The notes under the pieces are model-generated. The model did no database searches and had not been told where the DNA came from. It saw nothing but the letters and a program-made list of their open reading frames with translations. Shown here in pieces: positions 23,019 through 31,612 of a stretch of 52,211 nucleotides of DNA (position 1 is the stretch's first letter; each line of letters opens with the position of its first letter). The position numbers were made by a program, and so were the translations under genes. This DNA comes from Micromonospora orduensis (GTDB taxonomy: Bacteria > Actinomycetota > Actinomycetes > Mycobacteriales > Micromonosporaceae). The stretch spans positions 1 through 52,211 of the forward strand of contig NZ_VDFY01000078.1 in the NCBI RefSeq assembly GCF_006228125.1, read 5' to 3'.

Positions 23019-24135
23019 TGCCGCGCCCGGGAGTGGCGGGGTCGACGTAGCGCAGGACCGCCCCGACCCCGTCGGCGAGTTCGGGTGCCTCGTCCGGACC
23101 CAGCACGGTCAGCGCCGCGTCGGTGCCGACGAGGGCCCGGACCAGCGCCGCGTCGGCGCGTACCCGCTGCGGGTCGGTGACCGACATGGCGGCCAGCTGC
23201 CCCGGGTCGACGGCGATCTCGGTGGGTTCCGGACCGATCCACAGCTCACCGTTGGCCGACGGGTCGTCCACGATGAGCATGGTGTCCACCTGGTTGCGTT
23301 GCAGGGCCGAGACGACCGCGTCGAGGCCGCCGCCGACGTCCTCCTGCACGCCGAACTTGTCCAGGGTGGCGGCGATCCGCTGGTCGGCGACCTCCGCGAT
23401 GGTCTGCACGGTGAGGTCGTCCAGCAGCGTCTGGTCGGCACCGCCGGCGCGGGAGCCCGCGTCGGTACGCACCATCAGGTCCTGCCAGCGCTCGGGCATC
23501 TGCGCGGCGATCACCCCGGTGGCCCGGACGTCGCCGGCCACCACCACGACCTCCGCGCCGACCTTCTCGGCCAGCTCCACTGTCGCCGCGGTGACGTCGC
23601 CGGCGTTGTGGTGCCACGCCTCCATGGCGGCCTTCTGGTGGTGCGACTGGGACCAGCCGCCGGGCTGCACCCGACGGAGCGGGAAGGTCTCCCGGCCGAC
23701 GACGTGCGCCCGTCGGGGCACTCCGCCGGCGCTGATGGCGACCGCGTCCGCGCCGGTGCGGTCGGCGAGCACCCGGACCCAGGCCACCTGTTCGCCGCGC
23801 TGGGCGAGCAGCGGCATCACGTGCGGCAGCGGCCCGTAGTGGGCCAGGTCGCGCAGTGGCGGCGCGGACAGGTACTCGGAGAGCACCACCCGGCCGTGAC
23901 TGGCGAAGACCGCGAGCCCGTAGTCCCCGACCATCGGGTCGTGGCCACGGACCACCCGGTCCAACGCGGCGATGCTCGCCTCGTCGGCTCCCTGGTCGGC
24001 CAGGCTGCGTTCCAGGGCACGCCAGCGCAGGGCCAGCGCCGCGTGGGCGTCCTCCGTGTCGGCGGAGGCGTCCACGTACACCGAGCACCACGGCCCGGGA
24101 CGGTCGTAGAGCGGGCGCAGGAAGGACAGCTGCAT
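23011..24135 (-). CDS. Vms1/Rv2629-type protein (baeRF family)
   Basis: A 374-residue protein resembling the actinobacterial Rv2629 group, which belongs to the eRF1/Vms1-like superfamily of ribosome-associated peptidyl-tRNA hydrolases. Visible landmarks are WCSVYVDASADTEDAH at the N-terminus, VVGRETFPLRRVQPGGWSQSHHQ in the middle and LLDDLTVQTIAEVADQRIAATLDKF at about 240-265. In mycobacteria the relative is hypoxia-induced; here regulation is unknown, though a -10-like GGGTAA lies upstream with a poor -35. The ATG has a GGAAAGGGG ribosome-binding site. Co-translation with the TPP enzyme suggests a shared stress condition. Confidence 0.75.
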   Translation of the reverse strand: MQLSFLRPLYDRPGPWCSVYVDASADTEDAHAALALRWRALERSLADQGADEASIAALDRVVRGHDPMVGDYGLAVFASHGRVVLSEYLSAPPLRDLAHYGPLPHVMPLLAQRGEQVAWVRVLADRTGADAVAISAGGVPRRAHVVGRETFPLRRVQPGGWSQSHHQKAAMEAWHHNAGDVTAATVELAEKVGAEVVVVAGDVRATGVIAAQMPERWQDLMVRTDAGSRAGGADQTLLDDLTVQTIAEVADQRIAATLDKFGVQEDVGGGLDAVVSALQRNQVDTMLIVDDPSANGELWIGPEPTEIAVDPGQLAAMSVTDPQRVRADAALVRALVGTDAALTVLGPDEAPELADGVGAVLRYVDPATPGRGNG

Positions 24136-24286
24136 GCTCGACCCCTTTCCAGCTCGGCCCCCCGCTTACCCTGCTCGCCCGGGATGTCACCTCGCCGCCG
24201 TGAGCCCGTGACCAGGTTTCATTCACGTCGTTCAACCGAGGACATCGATACGATCAGTGAACGTACGCGGACTCTCGGTGGTGGAA

Positions 24287-24826
24287 ATGGACAGCAGACT
24301 CGATACCCGACGCATCGTGCACCCGACGGAGCGGATCGTCACCGGACGGCTGATCCGCCTGCTGGACGGCTACACCCGGGAGGTGCGCATCGGTCAGCCG
24401 GTGCTGGTGGCCGTACTCGCCGCAGCGGCGATCGCCCGGCTGCCCGCCCTCCTGCTGCGCACGCTGTTCTCCTTCGGCGGCGGCGGCACCCGACGGCGGT
24501 GGAAGGAGCTGAAGCAGGGCCCGGAATATTTGGTGACCCCGGTGCGGCTGCGCAACGCCGCCGGTCAGCTGTGCGAGGTGGAGCTGCACGGCCACCTGCC
24601 GCAGAGCGCGCTGCACCCGGCGGACCACGTCCAGCTCACCCTGCGCCCGCAACGCGACCCGGACCTGCCGCCGCGCATCGAGCGGATCGTCAACCTCACG
24701 ACCGGGCAGCTGCTGACCCCGCGTACCGCGACGCTCTGGTCGCACCTCGGCCCGCCGCTGCTGTTGCAGGCCGTGCTGGGCGCGCTGTTGCTCACCGGCA
24801 TCATGGCCTGCTCGGCGCTGACCTGA
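24287..24826 (+). CDS. Uncharacterised membrane protein
   Basis: A protein of about 179 residues with hydrophobic segments near residues 36-60 (VLVAVLAAAAIARLPALLLRTLF) and at the C-terminus (LLLQAVLGALLLTGIMAC). Between them is a soluble domain with basic and glutamate-rich strands. I do not recognise the family. An in-frame GTG ten codons upstream is an alternative start; neither has a strong ribosome-binding site. It diverges from the Vms1-like gene and is convergent with DUF3817. Confidence 0.55.
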   Translation: MDSRLDTRRIVHPTERIVTGRLIRLLDGYTREVRIGQPVLVAVLAAAAIARLPALLLRTLFSFGGGGTRRRWKELKQGPEYLVTPVRLRNAAGQLCEVELHGHLPQSALHPADHVQLTLRPQRDPDLPPRIERIVNLTTGQLLTPRTATLWSHLGPPLLLQAVLGALLLTGIMACSALT

Positions 24827-24844
24827 GCCGGCCCGGCCGGCCTG

Positions 24845-24856
24845 GCCCGAAAGGGC
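24845..24856. terminator. Short GAAA-loop hairpin between convergent genes
   Basis: GCCC-GAAA-GGGC lies in the 36-base gap between two convergent stop codons. The four-bp stem with a stable tetraloop could end transcription from both sides, but it is short. Confidence 0.35.
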
Positions 24857-24862
24857 GGCGGG

Positions 24863-25207
24863 TCAGCCGACCGGGGCGGGCTCGCGGGCCGGTTCGCGGT
24901 CGACGCCGAGCATCCCCCGGCGGCGGGCCCAGCGCTCGAAGATCACTGTGGCGAACGGCGGCACCGCGCTGACCAGCGCCACGGCCGTGACCGGCAGGCT
25001 CCACCGGCGCAGCCGGGCCACGGCCAGCACCAGCAGGGCGTACGCGACGAACAGGCCGCCGTGGATCGGGCCGAAGACCTTGACGCCCAGCTCGTTGCCC
25101 GGCGGGCCGTACTTGACCGCCATCCCGACCAGCAGGGCCAGCCAGGAGCAGGCCTCGGCGATCGCCGCCGCGACGAACAGCCTCGTCACCTTCTCGCGCA
25201 TCCCCAC
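24863..25207 (-). CDS. DUF3817 membrane protein
   Basis: A 114-residue protein with three hydrophobic helices. The sequence EACSWLALLVGMAVKYG followed by GPIHGGLFVAYALL is the DUF3817 signature. Function is unknown. The GTG start has an AAAGGTGG ribosome-binding site; an ATG two codons later is equally possible. The C-terminus is charged and likely cytoplasmic. It is a single gene. Confidence 0.8.
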   Translation of the reverse strand: MGMREKVTRLFVAAAIAEACSWLALLVGMAVKYGPPGNELGVKVFGPIHGGLFVAYALLVLAVARLRRWSLPVTAVALVSAVPPFATVIFERWARRRGMLGVDREPAREPAPVG

Positions 25208-25355
25208 GCCACCACCTTTCGGACAGCCATGCTATCGGTGCGCTCCGGCTGGGCTATCGGGGCGGGCAGCTGGGTAGGAAGGGACCATCGGGTCTTCCCC
25301 CGCCCGCCAGGCCCGTGCGAGGTTGGGGGGAACCAGCGGTGACAGGGTGGTGACC

Positions 25356-26834
25356 ATGGGCGAGGACGTCGGCGTACGAACCTTCAGTCGGGAGGACCGG
25401 GCCCGCTACCGCGAGAAGGTCCGCATCTGCCTCGACGTCTTCGCCGAGATGCTGCGCGAGTCGCGCTTCGACATCGACCGGCCGATGACCGGGCTGGAGA
25501 TCGAGCTGAACCTGGTCGACGACGCCTCGATGCCGGCGATGCGCAACGCCGACGTTCTGGCCGCCGTCGCCGACCCGCTGTTCCAGACCGAGCTGGGCCA
25601 GTTCAACGTCGAGATCAACGTGCCACCGAGGCGGCTGACCGGCACCGGCACCGCGGCCTTCGAGCAGGATGTGCGGGCGAGCCTCAACGCGGCCGAGGAG
25701 AAGGCCCGGGCGATCGGCGCGCACATGGTGATGATCGGCATCCTGCCGACGCTGCGCCCGGAGCACCTGACCGCCGAGACGCTCTCCGCGAACCCCAGGT
25801 ACAAGCTCCTCAACGAGCAGATCTTCGCCGCCCGTGGTGAGGATCTGCCGATCGCGATCAGCGGGGTGGAGCGGCTGGCGGTGACCGCCGACACGATCAC
25901 CCCGGAGGCGGCCTGCACCAGCACCCAGTTCCACCTCCAGGTCAGCCCGGCGCAGTTCGCCGACTACTGGAACGCCGCCCAGGCGATCGCCGGCATCCAG
26001 GTCGCGGTCGGCGCGAACTCGCCGCTGCTCTTCGGCCGCGAGTTGTGGCGCGAGACCCGCATCCCGCTGTTCCAGCAGGCCACCGACACCCGGTCGGAGG
26101 AGATCAAGGCCCAGGGGGTACGCCCCAGAGTGTGGTTCGGCGAACGGTGGATCACCAACGTGTTCGACCTGTTCGAGGAGAACGTCCGCTACTTCCCGGC
26201 GCTGCTCCCGGTCTGCGACCCGGAGGATCCGGCGCAGGCCCTCGCCGCGGGTGAGGTGCCCAACCTCGCGGAACTGCGACTGCACAACGGCACCGTCTAC
26301 CGGTGGAACCGCCCGGTGTACGACGTGTCGCGGGGCCGGCCGCACCTGCGGGTGGAGAACCGGGTGCTGCCGGCCGGCCCCACCGTGCTGGACACCATCG
26401 CCAACGGCGCCTTCTACTTCGGGTTGGTGCGCGCCCTGGCCGAGTCGGACCGGCCACTGTGGTCACAGATGTCGTTCAGCGCCGCTGAGGAGAACTTCAC
26501 AAGCTGCGCCCGGTACGGCATCGACGCGCAGGTGTTCTGGCCCGGCCTCGGCTACCTGCCGGTGACCGAGCTGGTGCTCCGCCGGCTGCTGCCGATGGCG
26601 CATCACGGCCTGGACCGGTGGGGGCTCGACCCGGGTGAGCGGGACCGGCTGCTCGGCATCGTCGAGCAGCGCTGCCTGACCGGCCGCAACGGCGCGACCT
26701 GGCAGGTGGAGACCCTGCACCGGCTGGAGTCCGCCGACCACCTGGACCGTCCGGCGGCGCTGCGCGAGGTGGTCCGGCACTACCTGGACCTGATGCACAG
26801 CAACCGGCCGGTGCACGAGTGGCCGATTCCGTGA
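25356..26834 (+). CDS. Glutamate-cysteine ligase family protein (GCS2 type)
   Basis: A 492-residue ATP-dependent carboxylate-amine ligase of the GCS2 superfamily. Landmarks are GLEIELNLVD near residue 46, the ATP/Mg region FNVEINVPPR, and TSTQFHLQVSPAQFADYWN in the centre. Family members join the gamma-carboxyl of glutamate to cysteine or another amine, as in glutathione or ergothioneine synthesis (EgtA); actinomycetes use mycothiol rather than glutathione, so the true substrate is uncertain. No egt cluster adjoins it. The ATG has a GGTGG site. Convergent with DUF2267, with only 13 bases between the stops. Confidence 0.8.
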   Translation: MGEDVGVRTFSREDRARYREKVRICLDVFAEMLRESRFDIDRPMTGLEIELNLVDDASMPAMRNADVLAAVADPLFQTELGQFNVEINVPPRRLTGTGTAAFEQDVRASLNAAEEKARAIGAHMVMIGILPTLRPEHLTAETLSANPRYKLLNEQIFAARGEDLPIAISGVERLAVTADTITPEAACTSTQFHLQVSPAQFADYWNAAQAIAGIQVAVGANSPLLFGRELWRETRIPLFQQATDTRSEEIKAQGVRPRVWFGERWITNVFDLFEENVRYFPALLPVCDPEDPAQALAAGEVPNLAELRLHNGTVYRWNRPVYDVSRGRPHLRVENRVLPAGPTVLDTIANGAFYFGLVRALAESDRPLWSQMSFSAAEENFTSCARYGIDAQVFWPGLGYLPVTELVLRRLLPMAHHGLDRWGLDPGERDRLLGIVEQRCLTGRNGATWQVETLHRLESADHLDRPAALREVVRHYLDLMHSNRPVHEWPIP

Positions 26835-26847
26835 CGCTTGTCGGTGC

Positions 26848-27234
26848 TCAGCCGCGCGGGGTGGGCACACCGAAGAGGTCGATGATGCCGGCGGGCAGCT
26901 GGGCGAGCAGGTCGTGCCGCTCGTCGTCATCGAGTGCCTCGGCGACGGTCCGCAGCACCGCCTGGGCGTGTTGACGCACCTGGTCCGCGTCCGCGACCTG
27001 CTCGCGGTCGCCGACGTGTTTGAGGAACTCGCCGACGTCCCACCGGCGACCCTGCGGGTTCCGGGTGACGGATCCGTCCAGCGGATCCGGCAGCTGTGCC
27101 GCCAGGTGGTCGGCCTCCTGGCCGGCGAGCCGTTCGCCGAGCACCGACAGGACGGCCTGCACGGACCGCACGGCCTCGTTCTCCCCCAGGCCAGCGCGTC
27201 GCCGGACCGTGGCGATCATCTGCTCGTACTCCAT
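26848..27234 (-). CDS. DUF2267 family protein
   Basis: A 128-residue protein of the DUF2267 family: an initial short repeat (MEYEQMIATVRRRAGL...VLSVLGERLAGQEADHLAAQLP) and a second, similar repeat beginning AQAVLRTVAEALDDDERHDLLAQLPAGIIDLF. The two halves align with one another, as is usual for this family. Function is unknown; homologues are often stress-induced. The ATG has a GGAAGGGAG ribosome-binding site. A weak SigB/SigF-like box (27296-27320, GTTT-N15-GGGAAC) lies 62 bases upstream. Confidence 0.85.
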   Translation of the reverse strand: MEYEQMIATVRRRAGLGENEAVRSVQAVLSVLGERLAGQEADHLAAQLPDPLDGSVTRNPQGRRWDVGEFLKHVGDREQVADADQVRQHAQAVLRTVAEALDDDERHDLLAQLPAGIIDLFGVPTPRG

Positions 27235-27395
27235 GACCCGCTCCCTTCCGTCTCCGCGACCGGCCGTCAGACCTGCCGGCGGACGAACAGGGCGCGTTCC
27301 CCGGCTCCCTGACCACAAACGGGGCCACGCGCCGACCGGACGGTCCGGCCACGAGCCGGCAGGGCGTCAGATCTCGTCGCGTACCAGTCGGATGA

Positions 27396-27420
27396 GTTAA
27401 CAGTGACCGCCGACGGGTAG
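27396..27420 (+). promoter_or_regulatory. Probable SigB/SigF-type promoter before the SCP2/debranching locus
   Basis: GTTA, a 15-base spacer, GGGTAG. It departs from the best local boxes only in the last base of the -35 element and ends 36 bases before the ATG. Confidence 0.5.
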
Positions 27421-27456
27421 CCGACAGGCGCTTCTGCCGGCGCCGGGGAGGTCGGA

Positions 27457-27594
27457 ATGACTGCGACCAGCATGTTTTTCGAGCGGCTGACCGATGCCGG
27501 CCACGATCCGCGCTTCAGCAAGGTGTGTGGGAGCGTCCGATTCGACATCCGGGACGGGGACGATCTGGAGCAGTGGCTCCTTAATATCGATCTC
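27457..27594 (+). pseudogene. 5' fragment of an SCP2 sterol-binding domain gene
   Basis: The frame opens with a strong GGGGAGG ribosome-binding site and encodes about 46 residues (MTATSMFFERLTDAG, then KVCGSVRFDIRDGD and EQWLLNID) that match the beginning of actinobacterial SCP2-type proteins. After about 27594 the similarity stops and the frame runs on as nonsense to a stop at 27747, out of frame with the debranching enzyme. The missing part would be the larger portion of the SCP2 domain. This looks like the left side of a deletion junction or an assembly error. Confidence 0.6.
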
Positions 27595-27595
27595 G

Positions 27596-29497
27596 CTCTC
27601 GGTGGACGACAGCCAGTACTACGAGGTCACGTTCTTCGTCGTGCCGGGCGGGGCGGCCGACTACGTGCAGGCCGACGTGTCGGCGATCCGGCGGCGACGC
27701 ATCGGCCCGGACCTGACCGAGTCCCTGACGATCTTCAACTACGGTGATCACGACCTGGATCTCGACGTACGGCTCGACGTGATGGCCGACTTCGCCGACA
27801 TCTTCGAGATCAAGTTCGACATCCCGGACAAGGTCGGCAGCCACTACACCGAGGTCGAGCCGAACGAGTTGCGGCTGGGATACCGGCGCGGCACGTACCG
27901 GCGCGAGGTGTCCGTGACGGCGAGCGAGCCGGCCACCTTCGACCCGCGGGGTCTGCGGTTCACGGCCCGGCTGGGGTCCGGCCAGCAGTGGTCGACCCGG
28001 CTGCAGGTGGTCATGCGGGCGCTCCGCCCGGACGGTGTCGATTTCCGGTCGGCCCTGCGGGCGCTCCGGCCGGACGAGTCCACCCTGCCCGAGAGCGTCC
28101 GGGAGTGGGTTGCCGCGGCGCCCAAGCTGGACACCGAGAGCATCACGCTCCAGCAGGTGTACCACCGCAGCCTGGTGGACCTGGCCGCGCTGCGCTTCGC
28201 TCCCCTCTCGCTCAGCGGCGCCGCCGTGCCCGCGGCCGGCCTGCCCTGGTTCATGACCCTGTTCGGCCGCGACAGCCTGCTGACCTGCTTGCAGACCCTG
28301 GCCGTCACACCGTCGCTGACCCCGCCGACGCTGCGGATCCTCGCCTCACTCCAGGGCGCCCGCACCGACGACGTGCTGGAAGAGGATCCGGGTCGGATCC
28401 TGCACGAGCTGCGTTACGGGGAGTCGGCCGCGTTCGAGGAGCAGCCGCACTCCCCCTACTACGGCACGGCCGACGCCTCACCGCTGTTCGTGGTGCTGCT
28501 CGACGAGTACGAACGCTGGAGCGGCGACCGGGCACTGGTGGTCGAGTTGGAGCAGGAGGCCCGCGCGGCCCTGGGGTGGATCGACCGGTACGCGGACCTC
28601 AACGCGACCGGTTACATCTGGTACGAGCGGCGCAACCGCGACACCGGCCTGGAGAACCAGTGCTGGAAGGACTCCTGGGACAGCATCTCGTACGCCGACG
28701 GGCGACTGCCGGGCTTCCCGAGAGCCACCTGCGAAACCCAGGGGTACGCCTACGACGCCAAGATCCGAGGGGCACGGTTGGCCCGTACCATCTGGGGCGA
28801 CCCCGACTACGCCAACCGGCTGGAACGTGAGGCGGCGGCCCTGTACGAGCGCTTCAACCAGGACTTCTGGCTCGACGACCGGGGCTACTACGCGTTGGCC
28901 CTGGACCACGACGGCACTCCAGTCGACAGCCTGTCGTCAAACGTCGGGCATCTGTTGTGGAGCGGCATCGTGCCCCGGGAACGGGCCGCGCAGGTCGTCG
29001 AGCACCTGATGGGTCCGGCGCTGTTCTCCGGCTGGGGCGTGCGGACCTTCGCCGAGGGGCAGGGCCGGTACAACCCGCTCGGCTACCACACCGGCACGGT
29101 CTGGCCGTTCGACAACTCGTTCATCGCGTGGGGCCTGCGCCGGTACGGCTTCGGCGCCGAGGCGGCCCGCATCGCCGAGGGTGTCCTCTCCGCCGCCACC
29201 TACTTCCAGGACCGGCTGCCGGAGGCGTTCGGTGGATTCGACCGCCGCACCACCCGGTACCCGGTGCGGTATCCGACCGCCGGCAGCCCCCAGGCCTGGT
29301 CCAGCGGGGCGTCGATGCTGCTCATCCGCACGATGCTCGGCATCGACCCGCACGAGGACCACCTCGCTGTCAATCCCGCGCTGCCGCCCGCCTTCGGCCG
29401 GATCGCCCTCCTGGACATCCCGGGCCGCTGGGGCCTCACGGACGCCTTCGCCCGCCAGCGCCCTGACCAGCCCGGCCATCGGGCATCTGCTCCCTGA
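27596..29497 (+). pseudogene. Glycogen-debranching/amylo-alpha-1,6-glucosidase-type gene lacking its 5' end
   Basis: The recognisable protein begins at LSVDDSQYYEVTFFVVPGG, which in relatives lies some tens of residues inside the N-terminal domain; the preceding ..GLF..DTR..S.W.. block is absent. The remaining 630 residues are intact: N-terminal beta domain, then an (alpha/alpha)6 catalytic domain with LPWFMTLFGRDSLLT, NQCWKDSWDS, GYAYDAKIRGARLA and GYHTGTVWPFDNSFIAWGLRRYG. Relatives hydrolyse alpha-1,6-linked glucose. The only good ribosome-binding site upstream belongs to an SCP2 frame that is +1 out of register. An in-frame ATG at 27494 exists but has no ribosome-binding site and gives a non-homologous N-terminus. 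Activity is therefore doubtful. Confidence 0.7.
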
Positions 29498-29579
29498 CTC
29501 GCGGCCAACGGGCGTCCTGGATCTCGTTGATCCGCGAAGGTGGATGGCTCAGGTTGATCGTGACTGACACAATCGTGCA

Positions 29580-29972
29580 GTGGCTGAGGAAGCGTATCTG
29601 CAGATGATCCAGTCCGTCATCACCCGGTTGTCGACCCAGTCAACGGCGGTGAAGACCTGGTGCGTGACGGTGACCGCGGCACTACTCGGGTTCGGGGCAA
29701 AGGCCGACACCATCGTCGTGGTGTTCATCGCCTTCTACGTCATTGTCGCGTTCGCGGTACTCGATGCCTACTATCTCTGCCTCGAACGCGCGTACCGTGT
29801 CCTCTACCGTGATGCTGTCGGCCAGACGACAGCCAGCTGGGTATTGACCATTGAGCGGACGCGAATTGCCGATGTGGTCGGCGCACTCCGCAGTCCGTCG
29901 ATCGTACTGATCTACGGATCGTCCGTCCTGGCGATTCTTGGCGTCGGCCTCTACCTCACGTTCACCAGATGA
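29580..29972 (+). CDS. Small multi-pass membrane protein (possible defence-associated)
   Basis: A 130-residue protein with three hydrophobic helices (about 27-45, 46-66 and 105-126). The N-terminal YLQMIQSVITRLSTQSTAVKTWCVTVTAALL and the central LDAYYLCLERAYRVLYRD recall a widespread family of small membrane proteins that I have seen beside TIR and other conflict genes; I cannot give it a family name. It starts with GTG and lacks a clear ribosome-binding site. Codon third positions are less GC-biased than in genes to the left, suggesting acquisition. It may be part of the adjoining TIR system, but 107 bases and a regulator lie between. Confidence 0.65.
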   Translation: MAEEAYLQMIQSVITRLSTQSTAVKTWCVTVTAALLGFGAKADTIVVVFIAFYVIVAFAVLDAYYLCLERAYRVLYRDAVGQTTASWVLTIERTRIADVVGALRSPSIVLIYGSSVLAILGVGLYLTFTR

Positions 29973-30079
29973 GCCGGACCTGTTCGCCAACCGGTTGAAG
30001 TCTCTCGCTCCTGCTGCACGGTCCCGATACCGTTGCCCTCACACTTCCCCGAATGCGCGACGGAAACGGGGTGCCAACC

Positions 30080-31393
30080 ATGGAACAGCAGCCGACCGGT
30101 CTGCATAATTTCGGCACAGAGCTGCGTCAGCGCCGCCTGGCGGCGCAACGCTCGCTGAGCGATCTCGCCCGAGGGATCAATTACACCAAGGGTTACCTCT
30201 CGAAGATCGAGTCCGGACACAAGAGGCCGAGCCCTGAGGTGGCTCGACTCTGCGACGCGTTCCTCGCCGCCGACGGCGCCCTGCTCCGGCTCGTCTCGCC
30301 GCGCCGCGCACCTGAGGCCGGCGACGACGACCCCGGACCGGATGGGAGGGACGAGGGGTTGACCATTCACACACGCCCGGACGGATCAGGCGAGTTCCAG
30401 GCGATCAGCCGGCGAGCGTTGCTCGCCTCCGGGACCGTCGCGATGATGTCCTGGAGCGCCGGGACCGTACCCGTCACGGCGCGTACCGAGTTCGTCCACG
30501 ACGGCCTTGATCCCTACCGGCAGCAGCTGACCAGCCTCCGGGCGCTCGGCCAGAGCAGCGCTCCGGCGGAGGTCTTCCCACAGGTCGCCACTGCGGCGAG
30601 CGCCCTGCGCGGACGCGCCGCGCGGGCATCTGGAGCCGACCGGGCTCGAGCCTTCCTCCTGGCCGCCCGCTTTGCCGAGTACGCCGGCTGGATGGCCCAG
30701 GAAAACGGCGACGACCGGACCTCCACCTGGTGGACGACGCTCGCCGTCGACCTCGCCGAGGCCGGCGACGACGCCGACATGACCGGTTACGCCTCAGTGC
30801 GTGCCGCCGAGATCGCGCTCTACCGGCAGGATGCGGTAGGTGTGCTCGCCTCGGGTCACGCTGCCCTGGCCCGGGCGGCTGGTAGGCGGGTCCGCGCCTT
30901 CGCGTGGCAGCGGATCGCGCAGGGACATGCCCTCGCCGGCGACGAGAACGCCTGCCTGCGTGCGCTCGACCAGGCCGAGGAACTGACCGATCCCACCGGC
31001 GACCAGCCGACCGGGGGAACGCCACCTCTGGGGTCGAGCACCGTCCGCAGTCCCGTGCCGTTCGTCCGGGGCTGGTGCCTGCTCGACCTGGGTAAGCCGG
31101 CCCGAGCGGCGGAGACGCTCATGCCGGAGTTCGAAGCGATCCCATCTGAGGCGTTCCGGGCTCGGGCCCGCTACGGTGCCCGACTCGCACTGGCGTTGGC
31201 CAGCGTGCGACAACTGGATCACGCCTGCGCGGTGGCTGAGCGGACGATCGCCGCGGCCCATCTGGTCGACTCCGCCACCGTCCGGGTCGACCTGCGCCTG
31301 TTGAAGAGGACCCTCGGCCGCTGGCGCGACGTTGCGGAGGTCTGCCGGGTGAACCAGGACCTGACCCTCGTCCTGCACTCTGGCGGAAAGTAA
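30080..31393 (+). CDS. XRE-family regulator with C-terminal helical repeats
   Basis: A 437-residue protein. Residues 10-65 form a helix-turn-helix (GTELRQRRLAAQRSLSDLARGINYTKGYLSKIESG). A hydrophobic stretch SRRALLASGTVAMMSWSAG near 115-135 and a long alpha-helical, TPR-like region (about 150-430) follow. This is the common actinomycete XRE-TPR layout, thought to sense a ligand through the repeats. The ATG chosen is preceded by a GGGG stretch; an earlier in-frame ATG has no ribosome-binding site. It is immediately upstream of the TIR operon on the same strand, so it may control it, possibly through the inverted repeat in the 219-base gap. Confidence 0.78.
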   Translation: MEQQPTGLHNFGTELRQRRLAAQRSLSDLARGINYTKGYLSKIESGHKRPSPEVARLCDAFLAADGALLRLVSPRRAPEAGDDDPGPDGRDEGLTIHTRPDGSGEFQAISRRALLASGTVAMMSWSAGTVPVTARTEFVHDGLDPYRQQLTSLRALGQSSAPAEVFPQVATAASALRGRAARASGADRARAFLLAARFAEYAGWMAQENGDDRTSTWWTTLAVDLAEAGDDADMTGYASVRAAEIALYRQDAVGVLASGHAALARAAGRRVRAFAWQRIAQGHALAGDENACLRALDQAEELTDPTGDQPTGGTPPLGSSTVRSPVPFVRGWCLLDLGKPARAAETLMPEFEAIPSEAFRARARYGARLALALASVRQLDHACAVAERTIAAAHLVDSATVRVDLRLLKRTLGRWRDVAEVCRVNQDLTLVLHSGGK

Positions 31394-31484
31394 ACATCGG
31401 CGTAACCCTCGGTGTCCCGTTGTCCGGCCAAACGGTGGAGGGAAACGCCATTGCTTCGCCGCGGCGTTCGATGAAACTCTGATT

Positions 31485-31508
31485 CTCGAGCAGCGACATT
31501 CGCTCGAG
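31485..31508. promoter_or_regulatory. Inverted repeat in the TIR operon upstream region
   Basis: CTCGAGC and GCTCGAG are separated by ten bases, about one helical turn between arms. It lies 105 bases before the TIR start and is the clearest dyad in this gap, so it is a candidate operator for the preceding XRE protein. The rest of the gap shows no gene. Confidence 0.4.
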
Positions 31509-31612
31509 TGACGAACCTGCCGCTTTCCGCACCTTCACGCCGCTGCTCTACGACGATGGCGTCGCAAACGCAGCGTCGAACACGTGCGCTGTGCAGCCGA
31601 AAGGCGGACTGA

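Noticed and set aside
25252..25277. GGGTAG with a spaced GGCT/GCTA before the GCS2 ligase gene
   Set aside because: The -35 element does not match GTTT, so the -10 resemblance alone is not enough.
27296..27320. GTTT-N15-GGGAAC (minus) before the DUF2267 gene
   Set aside because: The -35 is exact but the -10 has two mismatches. It is mentioned under the gene only.
27457..27747. Programmed +1 frameshift joining the SCP2 frame to the debranching frame
   Set aside because: Both sides lack whole domain segments at the junction, which a frameshift would not explain; no slippery sequence is evident.
30425..30480. Hydrophobic RRALLASGTVAMM segment of the XRE regulator as a Tat signal or membrane anchor
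   Set aside because: It lies inside a cytoplasmic regulator after a helix-turn-helix; similar segments are usual in this regulator type.
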